Source: Streptomyces massasporeus
GTDB lineage: Bacteria; Actinomycetota; Actinomycetes; Streptomycetales; Streptomycetaceae
Direction: 5' to 3'
Length of the DNA: 64,000 bases
NCBI RefSeq assembly: GCF_014648995.1
Contig: NZ_BMSE01000001.1
Coordinates: 496,001 to 560,000, forward strand
Part shown: positions 54,965-64,000 of the stretch, piece after piece
Numbering within the stretch: position 1 is the first letter of the stretch
Layout of the letters: the number at the start of each line of letters is the position of its first letter
The notes under the pieces: generated by a model
Told to the model about the DNA's origin: nothing
Databases searched by the model: none
Seen by the model: the letters and a program-made list of their open reading frames with translations, nothing else
Made by a program: the position numbers and the translations under genes

Positions 54965-55741
54965 ATGGGACTTCTCGACGACAAGGTCGTCCTGGTCAAC
55001 GGCGGCAGCCAGGGGGTCGGCGCGGCCATCGCGCGGGCCGCGGTCCGCGAGGGGGCGGTCGTGGCCGTCACCGGGCGGCGCCCGGAGCCCGGCGAGGCGC
55101 TGGTGCAGGAGCTGACCGCCGCCGGCGGCAAGGCCCTGTACGTCCGGGCCGACCTGTCGGACGCCGAGCAGGCCAGGGCCTCGGTGGCCCGGGTCGTGCA
55201 GACGTACGGCCGGGTCGACTGCCTCGTGAACTCCGCCGGCCTGACGTCCCGGGGAACGCTGCTGGACACCACGCCCGAGCTGTTCGACCAGCACATCGGC
55301 ATCAACCTCAAGGGCCCGTTCTTCGCGATGCAGGCGGCAGTGGCGGACATGGTGGGGCGCGAGGCGCCCGGCACGATCGTCAACATCATCACGTCGTCGG
55401 CGCACGGCGGGCAGCCGTTCCTCGCGCCCTATGTCGCCGCCAAGGCAGGGCTGATCGGCCTGACCCGCAATGCCGCGCACGCGCACCGGTGGGACCGGGT
55501 CCGGATCAACGGCCTGAACATCGGCTGGACCGCAACGGAAGGCGAGGACGCCACGCAGAAAGCCTTCCACGGGGCCGGGGACGACTGGCGTGACGAAGCC
55601 GCCGCGAAGCTGCCCATGGGCAAGCTCGGCCAGCCGGACGAGATCGCCGACTTCGTGGTCTTCCTGCTGTCGGACCGGTCCGGGGTGGTCACCGGGTCGG
55701 TCATCGACTGGGACCAGAACGTGCTCGGTGGACTCGACTGA
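54965..55741 (+). CDS. Short-chain dehydrogenase/reductase
   Basis: This 258-aa classical SDR has cofactor site VNGGSQGVGAAIARAAV, NSAG in VDCLVNSAGLTSRG, and catalytic Ser and Tyr-x-x-x-Lys in SSAHGGQPFLAPYVAAKAG. It should oxidise or reduce a hydroxyl/keto group with NAD(P). It lies 9 bp after the PhyH gene and 48 bp before the next oxidoreductase gene, so it is part of a catabolic operon. The typical NAD-binding glycine pattern is slightly altered to GGSQGVG. Confidence 0.9.
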   Translation: MGLLDDKVVLVNGGSQGVGAAIARAAVREGAVVAVTGRRPEPGEALVQELTAAGGKALYVRADLSDAEQARASVARVVQTYGRVDCLVNSAGLTSRGTLLDTTPELFDQHIGINLKGPFFAMQAAVADMVGREAPGTIVNIITSSAHGGQPFLAPYVAAKAGLIGLTRNAAHAHRWDRVRINGLNIGWTATEGEDATQKAFHGAGDDWRDEAAAKLPMGKLGQPDEIADFVVFLLSDRSGVVTGSVIDWDQNVLGGLD

Positions 55742-55788
55742 GCCCTCTCCGCAAGCAACCCTCCCCCTCCTCTAGGAGCAACACCCCC

Positions 55789-56793
55789 ATGCGTATCGGA
55801 ATCCTCGGCCTCGGCCGCATCGGCGCCTTCCACGCCGAGACCCTCTCCGGACTCGACGCCGTCGACTCCCTCGTCGTCACCGACCCGTTCGCGGACGCCG
55901 CCAAGGCCGCCGCCGAGCGGTTCGGGGCCGATGTCGTGGACTCGCCGGAGGCCCTGCTCGCCGCCGGTGTGGACGGCATCGTCGTCGCGGCCGCGACGGA
56001 CGCCCACCCCGCGCTGATCCTGGCCGGTGTCGAGGCCGGCGTCCCCGTCTTCTGCGAGAAGCCCGTCGCCAGGACCATGGCCGAGGGTGTCGAGGTGCTC
56101 AAGGCCGTCGCCGGCCGGGACGTGCCGATCCAGATCGGCTACAACCGCCGTTTCGACACCGGGTTCGTCAACGCCCGCGCCGCCGTGCAGAGCGGTGAGC
56201 TCGGCACGCTGCACACGGTCCGCTCGACCACGCTCGACCCGGCGCCCCCGCCGGCCGCCTACATCGCCTCCTCCGGCGGCATCTTCCGCGACTGCTCGGT
56301 GCACGACTTCGACATCATCCGCTGGGTGACCGGCCGCGAGGTGACCGAGGTCTACGCCGTCGGCGGCAACCGCGGCGCGGACTTCATCAAGGAGGCCGGC
56401 GACGCCGACACCACCGGCGCGATCCTCACCCTCGACGACGGCACCATCGCGGTGGTGTCCAACTCCCGCCACAACGCCCGCGGCTACGACGTCCGCATGG
56501 AGATCCACGGCTTCCAGGACTCCATCGCCGTCGGCCTGGAGGACAAGCTGCCGCTGCGCTCGGTCGAGCCCGGGGTGACCTTCCCGGCGGGCACCCCGCA
56601 CGACTTCTTCATGGACCGCTTCACCGACGCCTACCGCGCCGAACTGACCGCGTTCACCGAGGTCGTGGCCGGCAACCGCCCCTCCCCCTGCACGATCGAG
56701 GACGCCCTGGAGGCGGGCTGGATCGCCGACGCGTGCACCCTGTCCCTGCGGGAGCACCGGCCGGTGACGATCGAGGAGGTACGGCAGGCATGA
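55789..56793 (+). CDS. Gfo/Idh/MocA oxidoreductase, inositol 2-dehydrogenase-like
   Basis: This 334-aa protein begins with the Rossmann signature MRIGILGLGRIGAFHAETL. It has CEKPVARTMAEGVEV, QIGYNRRFDTGFVNARAAV, and the substrate-side SSGGIFRDCSVHDFDIIRW with the conserved Asp and His. These blocks are typical of myo-inositol 2-dehydrogenases (IolG) and related cyclitol or sugar dehydrogenases. Its stop overlaps the start of the next oxidoreductase gene by 4 bp (ATGA). I call it IolG-like rather than IolG because a second IolG-like gene lies at 58892. Confidence 0.85.
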   Translation: MRIGILGLGRIGAFHAETLSGLDAVDSLVVTDPFADAAKAAAERFGADVVDSPEALLAAGVDGIVVAAATDAHPALILAGVEAGVPVFCEKPVARTMAEGVEVLKAVAGRDVPIQIGYNRRFDTGFVNARAAVQSGELGTLHTVRSTTLDPAPPPAAYIASSGGIFRDCSVHDFDIIRWVTGREVTEVYAVGGNRGADFIKEAGDADTTGAILTLDDGTIAVVSNSRHNARGYDVRMEIHGFQDSIAVGLEDKLPLRSVEPGVTFPAGTPHDFFMDRFTDAYRAELTAFTEVVAGNRPSPCTIEDALEAGWIADACTLSLREHRPVTIEEVRQA

Positions 56794-57812
56794 GCGAGAC
56801 GGGCCGGGAACCCCTGCGCATAGGTGTGCTGGGAGCCGCGCGGATCACCGAACGCTCCCTGATCGACCCGGCCCGGGCGACCGGCCACCGCCTCGTCGCG
56901 GTGGCCGCCCGCGACCGCGCCCGCGCCGAGGCGTTCGCCGCCGGGCACGGGGTGGAGCGGGTGGCGTCCTCGTACGCCGAACTGATCGCCGATCCCGAGG
57001 TCGACGTCGTCTACAACCCGCTCGCCAACGGCCTGCACGGCCCGTGGAACCTGGCCGCCCTCGCGGTCGGCAAGCACGTGCTGTCGGAGAAGCCGTCGGC
57101 GAGCAACGCCGCGGAGGCGGCCGAGGTACGGCAGGCCGCCGAGAAGGCCGGGACGGTCTTCATGGAGGCCTTCCACTACCTCTTCCACCCGGTCACCCGG
57201 CGCCTGCACGAGCTGCTGGCCTCGGGCGAACTCGGCGAACTGCGCCACGTCGAGGCCATGGTCGCCATCGCCGCACCGCCGGACACCGACCCGCGCTGGT
57301 CCCTGCCGCTGGCCGGCGGCGCCCTGATGGACCTCGGCTGCTACAGCCTGCACGCGCTGCGGATGCTCGCCCCCTGGGCGGGCGGCGCACCGCGCCTGAC
57401 CGTGGCCCGGGCCGGGGAGCGCGCGGGCGCGCCCGGGGTCGACGAGTGGCTGGACGCCGATCTGGAATTCCCGGGCGGCGCGACGGGCTCGGCCCGCTGC
57501 CACATGGCCCACGACGGCCTGGACATGAGCATCCGGATCGTCGGCTCCCGGGGCGAGGCGACGGCCCCGAACTTCGTCCTGCCCCAGCTGGACGACCGCA
57601 TCGTCATCCGCACCACGCAGGGCGAGCGCACGGAACACCTCGGCACCCGCTCGTCGTACACCTACCAACTGGAGGCGTTCGCTGCCCGGGTGCGGGGCGG
57701 TGCTCCGCTGCCGCTGGACGCGGACGACGCGGTGACGACGATGGAACTGATCGACGAGGCCTATCGGGCGGCGGGGTTCGAGCCGCGTCCGCGTACGGCA
57801 CTCACGGGCTGA
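56790..57812 (+). CDS. Gfo/Idh/MocA oxidoreductase
   Basis: An ATG at 56790 overlapping the previous stop gives 340 aa. The N-terminal LRIGVLGAARITERSLIDPA is a Rossmann start, then LSEKPSASNAAEAAEVRQAA with the conserved EKP, EAFHYLFHPVTRRLHELL, and GALMDLGCYSLHALRML with the substrate His. It is a different branch from its neighbours: closer to the dimeric-dihydrodiol or xylose dehydrogenase-like enzymes. It is the last gene of the operon. Confidence 0.85.
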   Translation: MSETGREPLRIGVLGAARITERSLIDPARATGHRLVAVAARDRARAEAFAAGHGVERVASSYAELIADPEVDVVYNPLANGLHGPWNLAALAVGKHVLSEKPSASNAAEAAEVRQAAEKAGTVFMEAFHYLFHPVTRRLHELLASGELGELRHVEAMVAIAAPPDTDPRWSLPLAGGALMDLGCYSLHALRMLAPWAGGAPRLTVARAGERAGAPGVDEWLDADLEFPGGATGSARCHMAHDGLDMSIRIVGSRGEATAPNFVLPQLDDRIVIRTTQGERTEHLGTRSSYTYQLEAFAARVRGGAPLPLDADDAVTTMELIDEAYRAAGFEPRPRTALTG

Positions 57813-58208
57813 GAGAGCGTCGGCGGCGACGATCGGGCGTGTGCTGAGGGCAGTTGACGGTGATGCCCTGGATCGGGCGGTGGGTGCTTGCCTCGCGGAC
57901 CGGCGCCGTACGGCAGTCGACTCAGCCGGCACCTCCGCGTCACGGCGCGTCACCCTCGTGGGCGGCAAGGCGCTCAAGGAAAGGGCAAACCCGAATACGC
58001 ACTCCTAATCCTGAGTGGGGCACATATCCCGGACATTCCAGGAATTTAATCAAACCCTCCGGGGTGAATGATCCGAATTGGCGGACCTCCTCAGAAAAGG
58101 CACCCGCAATCTTCCGTGAACCAGCCGCCCAATAGATCATTTCATGTACCCTCCAACTGACCAGTGCGCCACAGGAAGTGGCGTCAGGGGGAACAAGGAG
58201 GCAGCAAC
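57813..58208. other. Lower-GC intergenic region without a confident gene
   Basis: From about 57980 the sequence is clearly richer in A/T (for example AATTTAATCAAACC near 58045). A 66-aa minus-strand frame (57940-58140, MIYWAAGSRKIAGAF...) is open there, but it has no ribosome site or recognisable domain; it may be foreign DNA debris. The rest, up to 58208, leads into the AAGGAGG of the next gene. Confidence 0.5.
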
Positions 58209-58595
58209 GTGAAGGTCAGGAGACTGATCGGCGTCGGCGTCGCAGCAGTGGCGATAACAGCCATGGCATCCGCACCGGCAACTGCCGATGAGACGGTCAC
58301 CGGCGGCAACGTGGAAATGGTGATTTTCGGCAGCGGTACGCACGTCAACTCTGTCACCATCCACGGGCTCCCGGAACCCCAAGGCCCTGCCCAGTATCAG
58401 CTCACCTATTTCGCCACCACCTCGCCGACCAAGACGCACACAATGATTTGCGGTGGCAGCAGCACCGGGGGCAGCTGCAGTCACAAAATCAAGATCAATG
58501 CCACATACGCCAAGGGAGTCGGAATCAGAAGCTGCGGGTCGATCAAGCGTGTCGACAACCAGCAGCTCCTCGGGACTGCCTGCAAGAAGTGGTGA
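58209..58595 (+). CDS. Secreted small Cys-containing protein, unknown
   Basis: A GTG start at 58209, preceded by AAGGAGG, gives 128 aa. The first 30 residues are a Sec signal (KVRRLIGVGVAAVAITAMAS, cleavage after ATA). The mature part of about 98 aa is rich in Ser, Thr and Gly with four Cys (in MICGGSS, GGSCSHKI, IRSCGSIKR and GTACKKW), which could form two disulfides. It ends with a basic patch. No family is recognised. Codon use is less GC-biased than its neighbours, consistent with transfer. It is followed at once by a terminator. Confidence 0.75.
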   Translation: MKVRRLIGVGVAAVAITAMASAPATADETVTGGNVEMVIFGSGTHVNSVTIHGLPEPQGPAQYQLTYFATTSPTKTHTMICGGSSTGGSCSHKIKINATYAKGVGIRSCGSIKRVDNQQLLGTACKKW

Positions 58596-58630
58596 TGGAG
58601 TAAAGCCTCGCCTGGCGCGGCTTTACTCCA
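58596..58630 (+). terminator. Terminator of the secreted protein gene
   Basis: A perfect 12-bp stem TGGAGTAAAGCC (58596-58607) pairs with 58619-58630 around an 11-nt loop, starting directly after the stop codon. Confidence 0.88.
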
Positions 58631-58641
58631 CGATGATTGCG

Positions 58642-58677
58642 GACTTTCCCCCCCGACTGGGAGTCGGGGCGGAAAGT
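58642..58677. terminator. Second long hairpin
   Basis: A 16-bp stem with one bulged C. GACTTTCCCCCCGACT pairs with AGTCGGGG-C-GGAAAGTC across a GGG loop. It lies 12 bp after the first terminator and could stop transcription from the minus-strand iolG-like gene as well. Confidence 0.8.
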
Positions 58678-58891
58678 CGTAAGAGGCGTGAGACAGCTTG
58701 ACCGAGTGCAAGGCCTCGAAGGTCACCTGACACCGGCCAAGTCCAGCGGCGCGGGCGGCCACGTGAAGCGCCTGGCTTCATTCGTCTTCGCACCGACCGC
58801 CACTTGCGCGAGCGCCGCGAAGCGGCCGTGGGTGACTGCCGAGAGCGGCAGCGGGCGCCCCAGAATGCCGCCACACCCGCGGCCCCCACAC

Positions 58892-59911
58892 TCACCGGTA
58901 CAGGGCGGGCTTCTCCACCAACGCCACCTCTACGCGGCCCCCGTCCTGAAGTGCCCGCACGCCCGCCTCGCACACCGCCGCCGCGGCGTAGCCGTCCCAG
59001 GTGCTCGGGCCGGTGACCTCGCCGCGGCGGGTGGCGTCGATCCAGGTCTGGATCTCGTGGTCGTAGGCCGTCTCGAAGCGTTCGGTCCAGTCCTGGGCGA
59101 TGGTGCCGCCCCAGCGGCCGGCCATGTTGGTGACCAGGGCGTGGCCGTCGCCGATGCGGGCGGTGCCGCGTTCGCAGACCACCTCGGCCTGGACCTGGTA
59201 GCCGAAGCCGCAGTTGACGAAGATCTCGACGTCGCTGAGGGCTCCGCCGTCGGTCTCGAAGACGACGAACTGGGGGTCCTGCAAGGCGTCCGGGGCGCTG
59301 GCGGAGGGGGTGGGGCGCAGCACCGTGACGGCGGTGATCTCGTGGCCCAGCAGCCAGCGGGTCGCGTCGGCCTCGTGGGCGACGGAGTCGCTGATCAGCA
59401 TGGAGCTGGTGAAGAAGGGCGGGCTGGCGACGTTGCGGTGCCGATTGTGCAGCATGAGCGGACGACCCAGCTGACCCGTCGTCAGCAGGGCCTTCAGCTT
59501 CACGTACTCGGGGTCGTAGCGGCGCATGAAGCCGACCTGGACCCGACGGTGGCCGAGTCGCTGTTCGGCTTCGAGGACGCGCAGCGCGGACGACGCGTCG
59601 GGGGTGAGCGGTTTCTCGCACAGGACGGGCAGATCGTGCTCGAAGGCGGCGAGGAGGGTGGCTTCGTGGGCCGGGCCCGGGGAGGCGATCAGGACGGCGT
59701 CCACGTCGGCCGCCGTCATCGCGGCAGCCGGGTCGGTGTAGGCGGTGCAGCCGTCGACACGGGCGGCGACGGCCTTCGCGCGCTCCGCGTCGACGTCCAC
59801 GACGGCCGCCACCCGTGCTCCGCTGGTGACTTCGTGGATGCGACGCACATGGTCCGCGCCCATCCTTCCGGTACCGATGACCGCGACTCCCAGAGGGGCA
59901 CGCTCCGTCAT
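58892..59911 (-). CDS. Gfo/Idh/MocA oxidoreductase, myo-inositol 2-dehydrogenase-like
   Basis: This 339-aa protein has the Rossmann start [59 protein letters not shown] and a substrate-side [20 protein letters not shown] with conserved Asp and His. These are close to the IolG (inositol 2-dehydrogenase) pattern: oxidation of myo-inositol to scyllo-inosose with NAD. It is the last gene of the minus-strand operon after an IolE-like isomerase gene and the ABC importer genes, which strengthens the cyclitol assignment. Confidence 0.85.
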   Translation of the reverse strand: MTERAPLGVAVIGTGRMGADHVRRIHEVTSGARVAAVVDVDAERAKAVAARVDGCTAYTDPAAAMTAADVDAVLIASPGPAHEATLLAAFEHDLPVLCEKPLTPDASSALRVLEAEQRLGHRRVQVGFMRRYDPEYVKLKALLTTGQLGRPLMLHNRHRNVASPPFFTSSMLISDSVAHEADATRWLLGHEITAVTVLRPTPSASAPDALQDPQFVVFETDGGALSDVEIFVNCGFGYQVQAEVVCERGTARIGDGHALVTNMAGRWGGTIAQDWTERFETAYDHEIQTWIDATRRGEVTGPSTWDGYAAAAVCEAGVRALQDGGRVEVALVEKPALYR

Positions 59912-59929
59912 GGCCGTCCTTTCGGGTCG

Positions 59930-60832
59930 TCAGGCGCCGCAGGACCTCAGGAACTTGCGGGTACGCACCGCGATCGGCAGCGGCTTGTCCGGCTCACAGG
60001 GGTACATGTCCTGCTCGACGATGGCGAAGAGGTCCACGCCCAGCTTCTGGGCGGCCGTCAGGACGGGGCCCAGCTCCGGGACACCGGCGGGCGGTTCGCA
60101 CATCACACCGCGCGCGACGGCCGGGCCGAACGGCATCTCGTTCTCGACGACATCGGCGAGGATCTCCGGGTCGACCTGCTTGAGGTGCAGATAGCCGATG
60201 CGCTCGCCGTACGTCTCGATCAGCTTGACGCTGTCGCCGCCGCAGTAGGCGTAGTGCCCGGTGTCCAGGCAGAGGTTGACGGCGTCGGAGTCGGTCGAGT
60301 CGAGGAACTGCTCGACGTGCGCCTCGGTGTCGATGTGGGTGTCGGCGTGCGGGTGGACGACGATGTCCAGGCCGTACCGGTCCTTCACCTCGCGGCCGAG
60401 GCGCTCCATGCCCGTGGTGAGGTTGCGCCACTGCTCGGTGGTGAGCTCCGGCGCCTCCAGGATCTCCGCGGTCTTGTCGTCGCGCCAGAAGGACGGGATG
60501 ACGACGAGGTGCCCCGCGTCCATGGCCTGGGTGAGGGCGGCGACCCGGCTGACCTGCTCCCAGGTGGAGTCCCACTCGGAGGGGCCGCGGTGCAGGCCGC
60601 AGAAGATGGTGCCGGCGGAGACCTTCAGGTTCCGCTTGGTCACCTCGTCGGTGAGCCGCGCCGGGTCCGTCGGCAGGTAGCCGTACGGGCCGAGTTCGAT
60701 CCAGGAGTAGCCGGCCTCGGCGACCTCGTCGAGGAAGCGTTCCCAGGGCACCTGCTGGGGGTCGTCGGGGAACCAGACGCCCCAGGAGTCGGGGGCGGAG
60801 CCGACCCGGATGCGGTCGAGCGCGAGGGCCAT
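59930..60832 (-). CDS. Xylose-isomerase-like TIM-barrel, IolE/inosose-dehydratase-like
   Basis: This 300-aa AP-endonuclease-2/xylose-isomerase-fold protein starts GSAPDSWGVWFPDDPQQ, which closely resembles the N-terminus of inosose dehydratase/isomerase enzymes. Metal-ligand segments are HPHADTHIDTEAHVEQF, LCLDTGHYAYCGGD and HLKQVDPEI. It should act on the product of the IolG-like dehydrogenase. It lies between the ABC ATPase gene (1-bp gap) and the iolG-like gene (18-bp gap) in the operon. Confidence 0.82.
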   Translation of the reverse strand: MALALDRIRVGSAPDSWGVWFPDDPQQVPWERFLDEVAEAGYSWIELGPYGYLPTDPARLTDEVTKRNLKVSAGTIFCGLHRGPSEWDSTWEQVSRVAALTQAMDAGHLVVIPSFWRDDKTAEILEAPELTTEQWRNLTTGMERLGREVKDRYGLDIVVHPHADTHIDTEAHVEQFLDSTDSDAVNLCLDTGHYAYCGGDSVKLIETYGERIGYLHLKQVDPEILADVVENEMPFGPAVARGVMCEPPAGVPELGPVLTAAQKLGVDLFAIVEQDMYPCEPDKPLPIAVRTRKFLRSCGA

Positions 60833-60833
60833 G

Positions 60834-61745
60834 TCAGGACTTTCCTTCCGAAGAGGTGGCTACGGGCGCGGCGACGTCTCCCTCGTCGGGGAGCTCTTCG
60901 ACGTCGACGCCGTGTACCTGCGACAACTCGTGCTTGAGAGAGGCCAGTTCGGCGCCGCCGGCCATGTGGTTGGTCAGTTCCTCGAGGGAGACGTCGCTGC
61001 GGGAGGCGGACAGTTCCATGGTGCCGAGGCGCAGCACGCTGAAGTGGTCGCCGACCATGTAGGCGTGGTGCGGGTTGTGGGTGATGAAGATGACGCCGAG
61101 GCCCTTCTCGCGGGCTGCGGCGATGTACTTCAGCACCACACCGGACTGCTTGACGCCGAGGGCGGCGGTCGGCTCGTCCAGGATGAGGACGCGGGCGCCG
61201 AAGTAGACGGCGCGGGCGATGGCGACGCACTGGCGCTGACCACCGGAGAGCGTGCCGATGGGCTGCTCCATGTCGTCCAGGACGATGCCCATGTTGCGCA
61301 GTTCCTCGTCCGCGGTCCTCTTCATCGCCTCGATGTCGAGACGGCGCACGGGCCAGGGGCCCTTGGTCATCTCGGAGCCGAGGAAGAAGTTGCGCCACAC
61401 CGGCATCAGCGGGACGACAGCGAGGTCCTGGTAGACCGTGGCGATGCCCTTGTCGAGGGCCTCGCGCGGGGTGGAGAAGCGCACCGGCTCGCCGTCGACG
61501 AGGAATTCGCCCTCGGTGTGCTGATGCAGTCCCGAGATGATCTTGATGAGGGTGGACTTGCCGGCGCCGTTGTCGCCGAGGACGCAGGTCACCCTGCCGG
61601 GGTGGACTTCGAGGCTCACGCCGTGCAGGGCACGGATGTTGCCGTAGGACTTGCCCGCGGCCTTCAGCTCGATCACGGGACGCTCGTCCGCGGGCCGGGA
61701 GTCCTTCAGAACGGCCCCGTGGGTGCCGGTGGAGTTGCTTGTCAT
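60834..61745 (-). CDS. Sugar/inositol ABC importer ATPase
   Basis: An ATG at 61745 (GGAGGTGAT upstream) gives 303 aa. This is a single-ATPase-domain member of the RbsA/IatA/XylG family. Walker A is [10 protein letters not shown], signature [15 protein letters not shown], Walker [10 protein letters not shown], and H-loop [11 protein letters not shown]. The C-terminal tail of about 50 residues is acidic. It powers the permease encoded 5 bp upstream of it. A second ATPase domain as in RbsA is lacking, typical of the inositol/sugar branch in Streptomyces. Confidence 0.9.
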   Translation of the reverse strand: MTSNSTGTHGAVLKDSRPADERPVIELKAAGKSYGNIRALHGVSLEVHPGRVTCVLGDNGAGKSTLIKIISGLHQHTEGEFLVDGEPVRFSTPREALDKGIATVYQDLAVVPLMPVWRNFFLGSEMTKGPWPVRRLDIEAMKRTADEELRNMGIVLDDMEQPIGTLSGGQRQCVAIARAVYFGARVLILDEPTAALGVKQSGVVLKYIAAAREKGLGVIFITHNPHHAYMVGDHFSVLRLGTMELSASRSDVSLEELTNHMAGGAELASLKHELSQVHGVDVEELPDEGDVAAPVATSSEGKS

Positions 61746-61750
61746 GCCGA

Positions 61751-62830
61751 TCACCTCCGGGTCGCTTGCTTGCGGACCCACAGATTGACGAGGGTGGCGC
61801 CTACGAGCATCACGCCGAGGAAGGTCTTGAACCAGTCGGGGTTCCAGGTGGCGTAGACGATGCCCAACTGGACCAGGCCGAACATGAACGCGCCGAAGAC
61901 CGGGCCGATGATCGTGCCGTAACCGCCGGTCAGCAGACAGCCGCCGACCACCGCCGCGGCGATGTAGATCAGCTCGTTGCCCACGCCCTCACCGGACTGC
62001 ACGGTGTTGTACTGGAACAGGTTGTGCATGCCGACGAACCAGGCGCCGAAACCGACCAGCACGAACAGCGAGATCTTGGTGAAGTTCACCGGGACGCCGA
62101 CGGCGCGGGCGCTGTCCTTGTTGCCGCCGACCGCGAAGATCCAGTTGCCGTACTTGGTGCGCAGCAGGACCCACGTGGCCAGCGCCGCGAAAGCCAGCCA
62201 CCACAAGACGGTGATCTTGACGTTGACTCCGCCGACGTCGAAGGACGAGGCGAACAGGGCCTTGGCCTGGTCGAAGCCGTCCATGTCGCTGATGTCGTCC
62301 GTGGCGACGTTGCCGGTGACCAGCTTGGTCACCGCCAGGTTCACGCCCTGCAGACCCATGAACGTGCCCAGGGTGACCAGGAAGCTCGGCAGCCCGGTCT
62401 TCACCAGCAGCCAGCCGTTGAAGAAGCCGATCGCAAGCGACACCACCAGGGCCGCGATCACGCCGACCCAGACGTTCAGGGTCAGCTCGAAGGCGGTCAT
62501 GCTCGCCGTCAGCGCCGATGCGACCGGCGCGACGCCGGAGGACAGGTCGAACTCGCCGCCGATCATCAGCAGCGCCACGGGCAGGACCATGATCCCGATG
62601 GTCGACGCTTGGTAGAGGACCGTCGACATCGAACTGCCCTGGCGCAAGGTCGGCGCCATGATCAGGAAGAAGACCAGGATGGCCAGGGCGCCGAGGAAGA
62701 CGCCCACCTCGGGCCGAGCGAGCAGTCTCAGCACCAGGGAGCGCTGCTGGGTCCGCCCGTCCTTCTCCTTGCCCGGGCCGGAGACCGGCGGTGAAGTCAC
62801 CGCCGGCTCAGCCTGCTGGGTCATGCTCAT
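61751..62830 (-). CDS. Sugar/inositol ABC importer permease
   Basis: An ATG at 62830 gives 359 aa (a second ATG at 62824 is equally possible). About ten membrane segments follow an N-terminal polar stretch. The family motifs [20 protein letters not shown] and [14 protein letters not shown] are those of RbsC/XylH-type permeases. It forms the pore for the substrate delivered by the binding protein encoded one base upstream (overlapping TCAT/TCA). Confidence 0.9.
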   Translation of the reverse strand: MSMTQQAEPAVTSPPVSGPGKEKDGRTQQRSLVLRLLARPEVGVFLGALAILVFFLIMAPTLRQGSSMSTVLYQASTIGIMVLPVALLMIGGEFDLSSGVAPVASALTASMTAFELTLNVWVGVIAALVVSLAIGFFNGWLLVKTGLPSFLVTLGTFMGLQGVNLAVTKLVTGNVATDDISDMDGFDQAKALFASSFDVGGVNVKITVLWWLAFAALATWVLLRTKYGNWIFAVGGNKDSARAVGVPVNFTKISLFVLVGFGAWFVGMHNLFQYNTVQSGEGVGNELIYIAAAVVGGCLLTGGYGTIIGPVFGAFMFGLVQLGIVYATWNPDWFKTFLGVMLVGATLVNLWVRKQATRR

Positions 62831-63849
62831 CACCGGGTGCCCTTCGCGGCGAACTCGGCGATCTTGTCGACGTTGGACTTGTCGACGAAGGCCGGGCCGG
62901 TCAGCACGGGCTGCTCGCCGCCGCCGCTGTAGTTGCCGTTGTTCTTGTAGAGCCACAGACCGTCGACGGCCAGGTAACCCTGCAGATAGGGCTGCTGGTC
63001 CACCGCGAACTGGATGTCGCCGCTCTTGACGGCCTTGATGAGTTCCTTGTTGAGGTCGAAGGTCGCGACCTTCGCCTTGCTGCCTGCATCACTCACCGAC
63101 TGCACCGCGGTCAGCGCGAACGGGGCTCCGAGCGTGACGACGTAGTCGATGGAGGAGTCCTGCTTCAGCTTGGCGGTGAGCGTCGACTTCACCGACGGCT
63201 TGTCCGCGCCGTTGACGTTCTGGACGTCGAGCTTGCCGTCGAAGGTCTTCTCCACGCCGTCGCAGCGCTGGGTGAGACCCACGTTGCCCTGCTCCTGGAT
63301 GACACAGAGGGCGTGCTTCGCACCGACCTCGTTGAGCTTCTTGCCGAAGGCCTCGCCCGCGACGGACTCGTCCTGGCCGAAGAACTCCAGCATGTTGAAC
63401 TGCTTCCAGTCGCTCAGGCCGGAGTTGAGGCCGACGACGGGTATGCCGGCCTTGTCCGCCTTGCCTATGACGCCCTTCATGGCGTCCGGCTTGGCGAGTG
63501 TGACCGCGATGCCGTCGACCTTCTGGTCGATCGCGGTCTGGACCAGGTTGGCCTGGTTGCCCGCGTTCGGGTCGGCGGAGTAGATGAGCTTGATGTTGTC
63601 CTTGGCGGCCGCGGCCTCGGCGCCCTTGCGGACGGTGTCCCAGAAGGTGTCGCCGGGCGCCTGGTGCGTGACCAGGGCGACGGTCATGCGCGGCGTGGTC
63701 GCCTTGCCCGCCGAGGCGTCCGCCGCGCCTTCCTCGGACTTCTTGCCTCCGGAACTGCTGGAACAGCCGGCGAGGGTCAGGGCCGCTGCCGCGGCCACGG
63801 CGACGACGGGCGCGAACCTGCGAGAGCGGGGGTGAGAAGAGCGGTCCAT
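62830..63849 (-). CDS. Sugar/inositol-binding lipoprotein of the ABC importer
   Basis: An ATG at 63849 (AGGAAAG upstream) gives 339 aa. The lipobox TLAGC follows a basic and hydrophobic N-terminus. The mature protein is a RbsB/IbpA-like binding protein: VALVTHQAPGDTFWDTVRKG, AIDQKVDGIAVTLAKPDAM, GIPVVGLNSGLSDWK and VATFDLNKELIKAVKSGDIQ. It captures a cyclic polyol or sugar. The operon order (binding protein, permease, ATPase, IolE-like, IolG-like) points to an inositol-type substrate. The region 63850-64000 upstream should hold its promoter; I see no clear operator. Confidence 0.88.
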   Translation of the reverse strand: MDRSSHPRSRRFAPVVAVAAAAALTLAGCSSSSGGKKSEEGAADASAGKATTPRMTVALVTHQAPGDTFWDTVRKGAEAAAAKDNIKLIYSADPNAGNQANLVQTAIDQKVDGIAVTLAKPDAMKGVIGKADKAGIPVVGLNSGLSDWKQFNMLEFFGQDESVAGEAFGKKLNEVGAKHALCVIQEQGNVGLTQRCDGVEKTFDGKLDVQNVNGADKPSVKSTLTAKLKQDSSIDYVVTLGAPFALTAVQSVSDAGSKAKVATFDLNKELIKAVKSGDIQFAVDQQPYLQGYLAVDGLWLYKNNGNYSGGGEQPVLTGPAFVDKSNVDKIAEFAAKGTR

Positions 63850-64000
63850 CTTTCCTGGCACCTCACTGTGCTACTGCGGGGGAAAGGAAGGGATCACGAA
63901 GGGATCCGTGGTCCCGGAGCCTTACGGAGTCCGGATCATGATGCCGCAAACCGACTGTTGCGATGGCACGGGATACAAGTCCCTGCCGCGCCCGCTGTCA

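Noticed and set aside
57940..58140. 66-codon minus-strand frame in the low-GC patch
   Set aside because: No ribosome site or domain; kept only as a note in the intergenic entry.

Overview
The window is high-GC actinobacterial DNA, almost certainly a Streptomyces chromosome. Supporting signs are strong third-position G/C, frequent GTG starts, a coelichelin-type siderophore cluster with DmdR/DtxR-like iron boxes, a monomeric isocitrate dehydrogenase, and a tiny bL37 ribosomal gene. Gene names are from recognised motifs and context; no database search was possible.

Left part (1-18.2 kb): a coelichelin (cch) cluster. It contains a trimodular NRPS (cut by the window edge), an ABC exporter, a ferri-siderophore uptake system (binding lipoprotein, ATPase, two permeases), an L-ornithine N5-monooxygenase and a formyltransferase. 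The NRPS reads A-T-E-C-A-T-E-C-A, with adenylation codes DINYWGGIGK (formyl-hydroxy-ornithine) and DFWNVGMVHK (Thr). Five iron-box-like palindromes sit before the NRPS, before cchF and between cchB and cchA. A MarR regulator, a DcuS/DcuR-like two-component pair with a lipoprotein, and an ABC exporter behind a near-perfect SoxR promoter follow (18.3-23.7 kb).

Middle part (23.8-30.5 kb): a flippase-like membrane protein, then a crotonase gene split in two. Its first 176 codons end near 25519 and its last ~54 codons resume near 30331. The ~4.8 kb between them is a mosaic of gene fragments, small membrane proteins, a membrane-anchored Mrr-like nuclease, a decayed Tn3-family transposase and four related palindromes with a TTCG-NN-CGAA core.

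30.7-48 kb: housekeeping and signalling genes (MscS channel, secreted M1 aminopeptidase, icd, DUF5713, N-formylglutamate amidohydrolase). The most interesting set is a divergent cassette at 37.2-42.6 kb: a TPR-CHAT protease on one side, and a signal-less subtilisin, an ECF sigma factor and an overlapping acidic protein on the other. It resembles the protease/sigma-factor logic of the CRISPR-associated Craspase system but no CRISPR array is present. A large LuxR regulator, a metzincin-like protein whose catalytic Glu is Gln, an antiporter, bL37 and tRNA-Pro follow.

Right part (48.4-64 kb): decayed MFS/GntR remnants, a cupin, then genes for uptake and oxidation of a sugar or cyclitol (inositol-like). 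These include two LacI-type regulators, four Gfo/Idh/MocA oxidoreductases, a PhyH dioxygenase, an SDR, an IolE-like isomerase/dehydratase and a ribose/inositol-type ABC importer. A lower-GC patch at 57.9-58.7 kb with an orphan secreted Cys-containing protein separates the two convergent operons.
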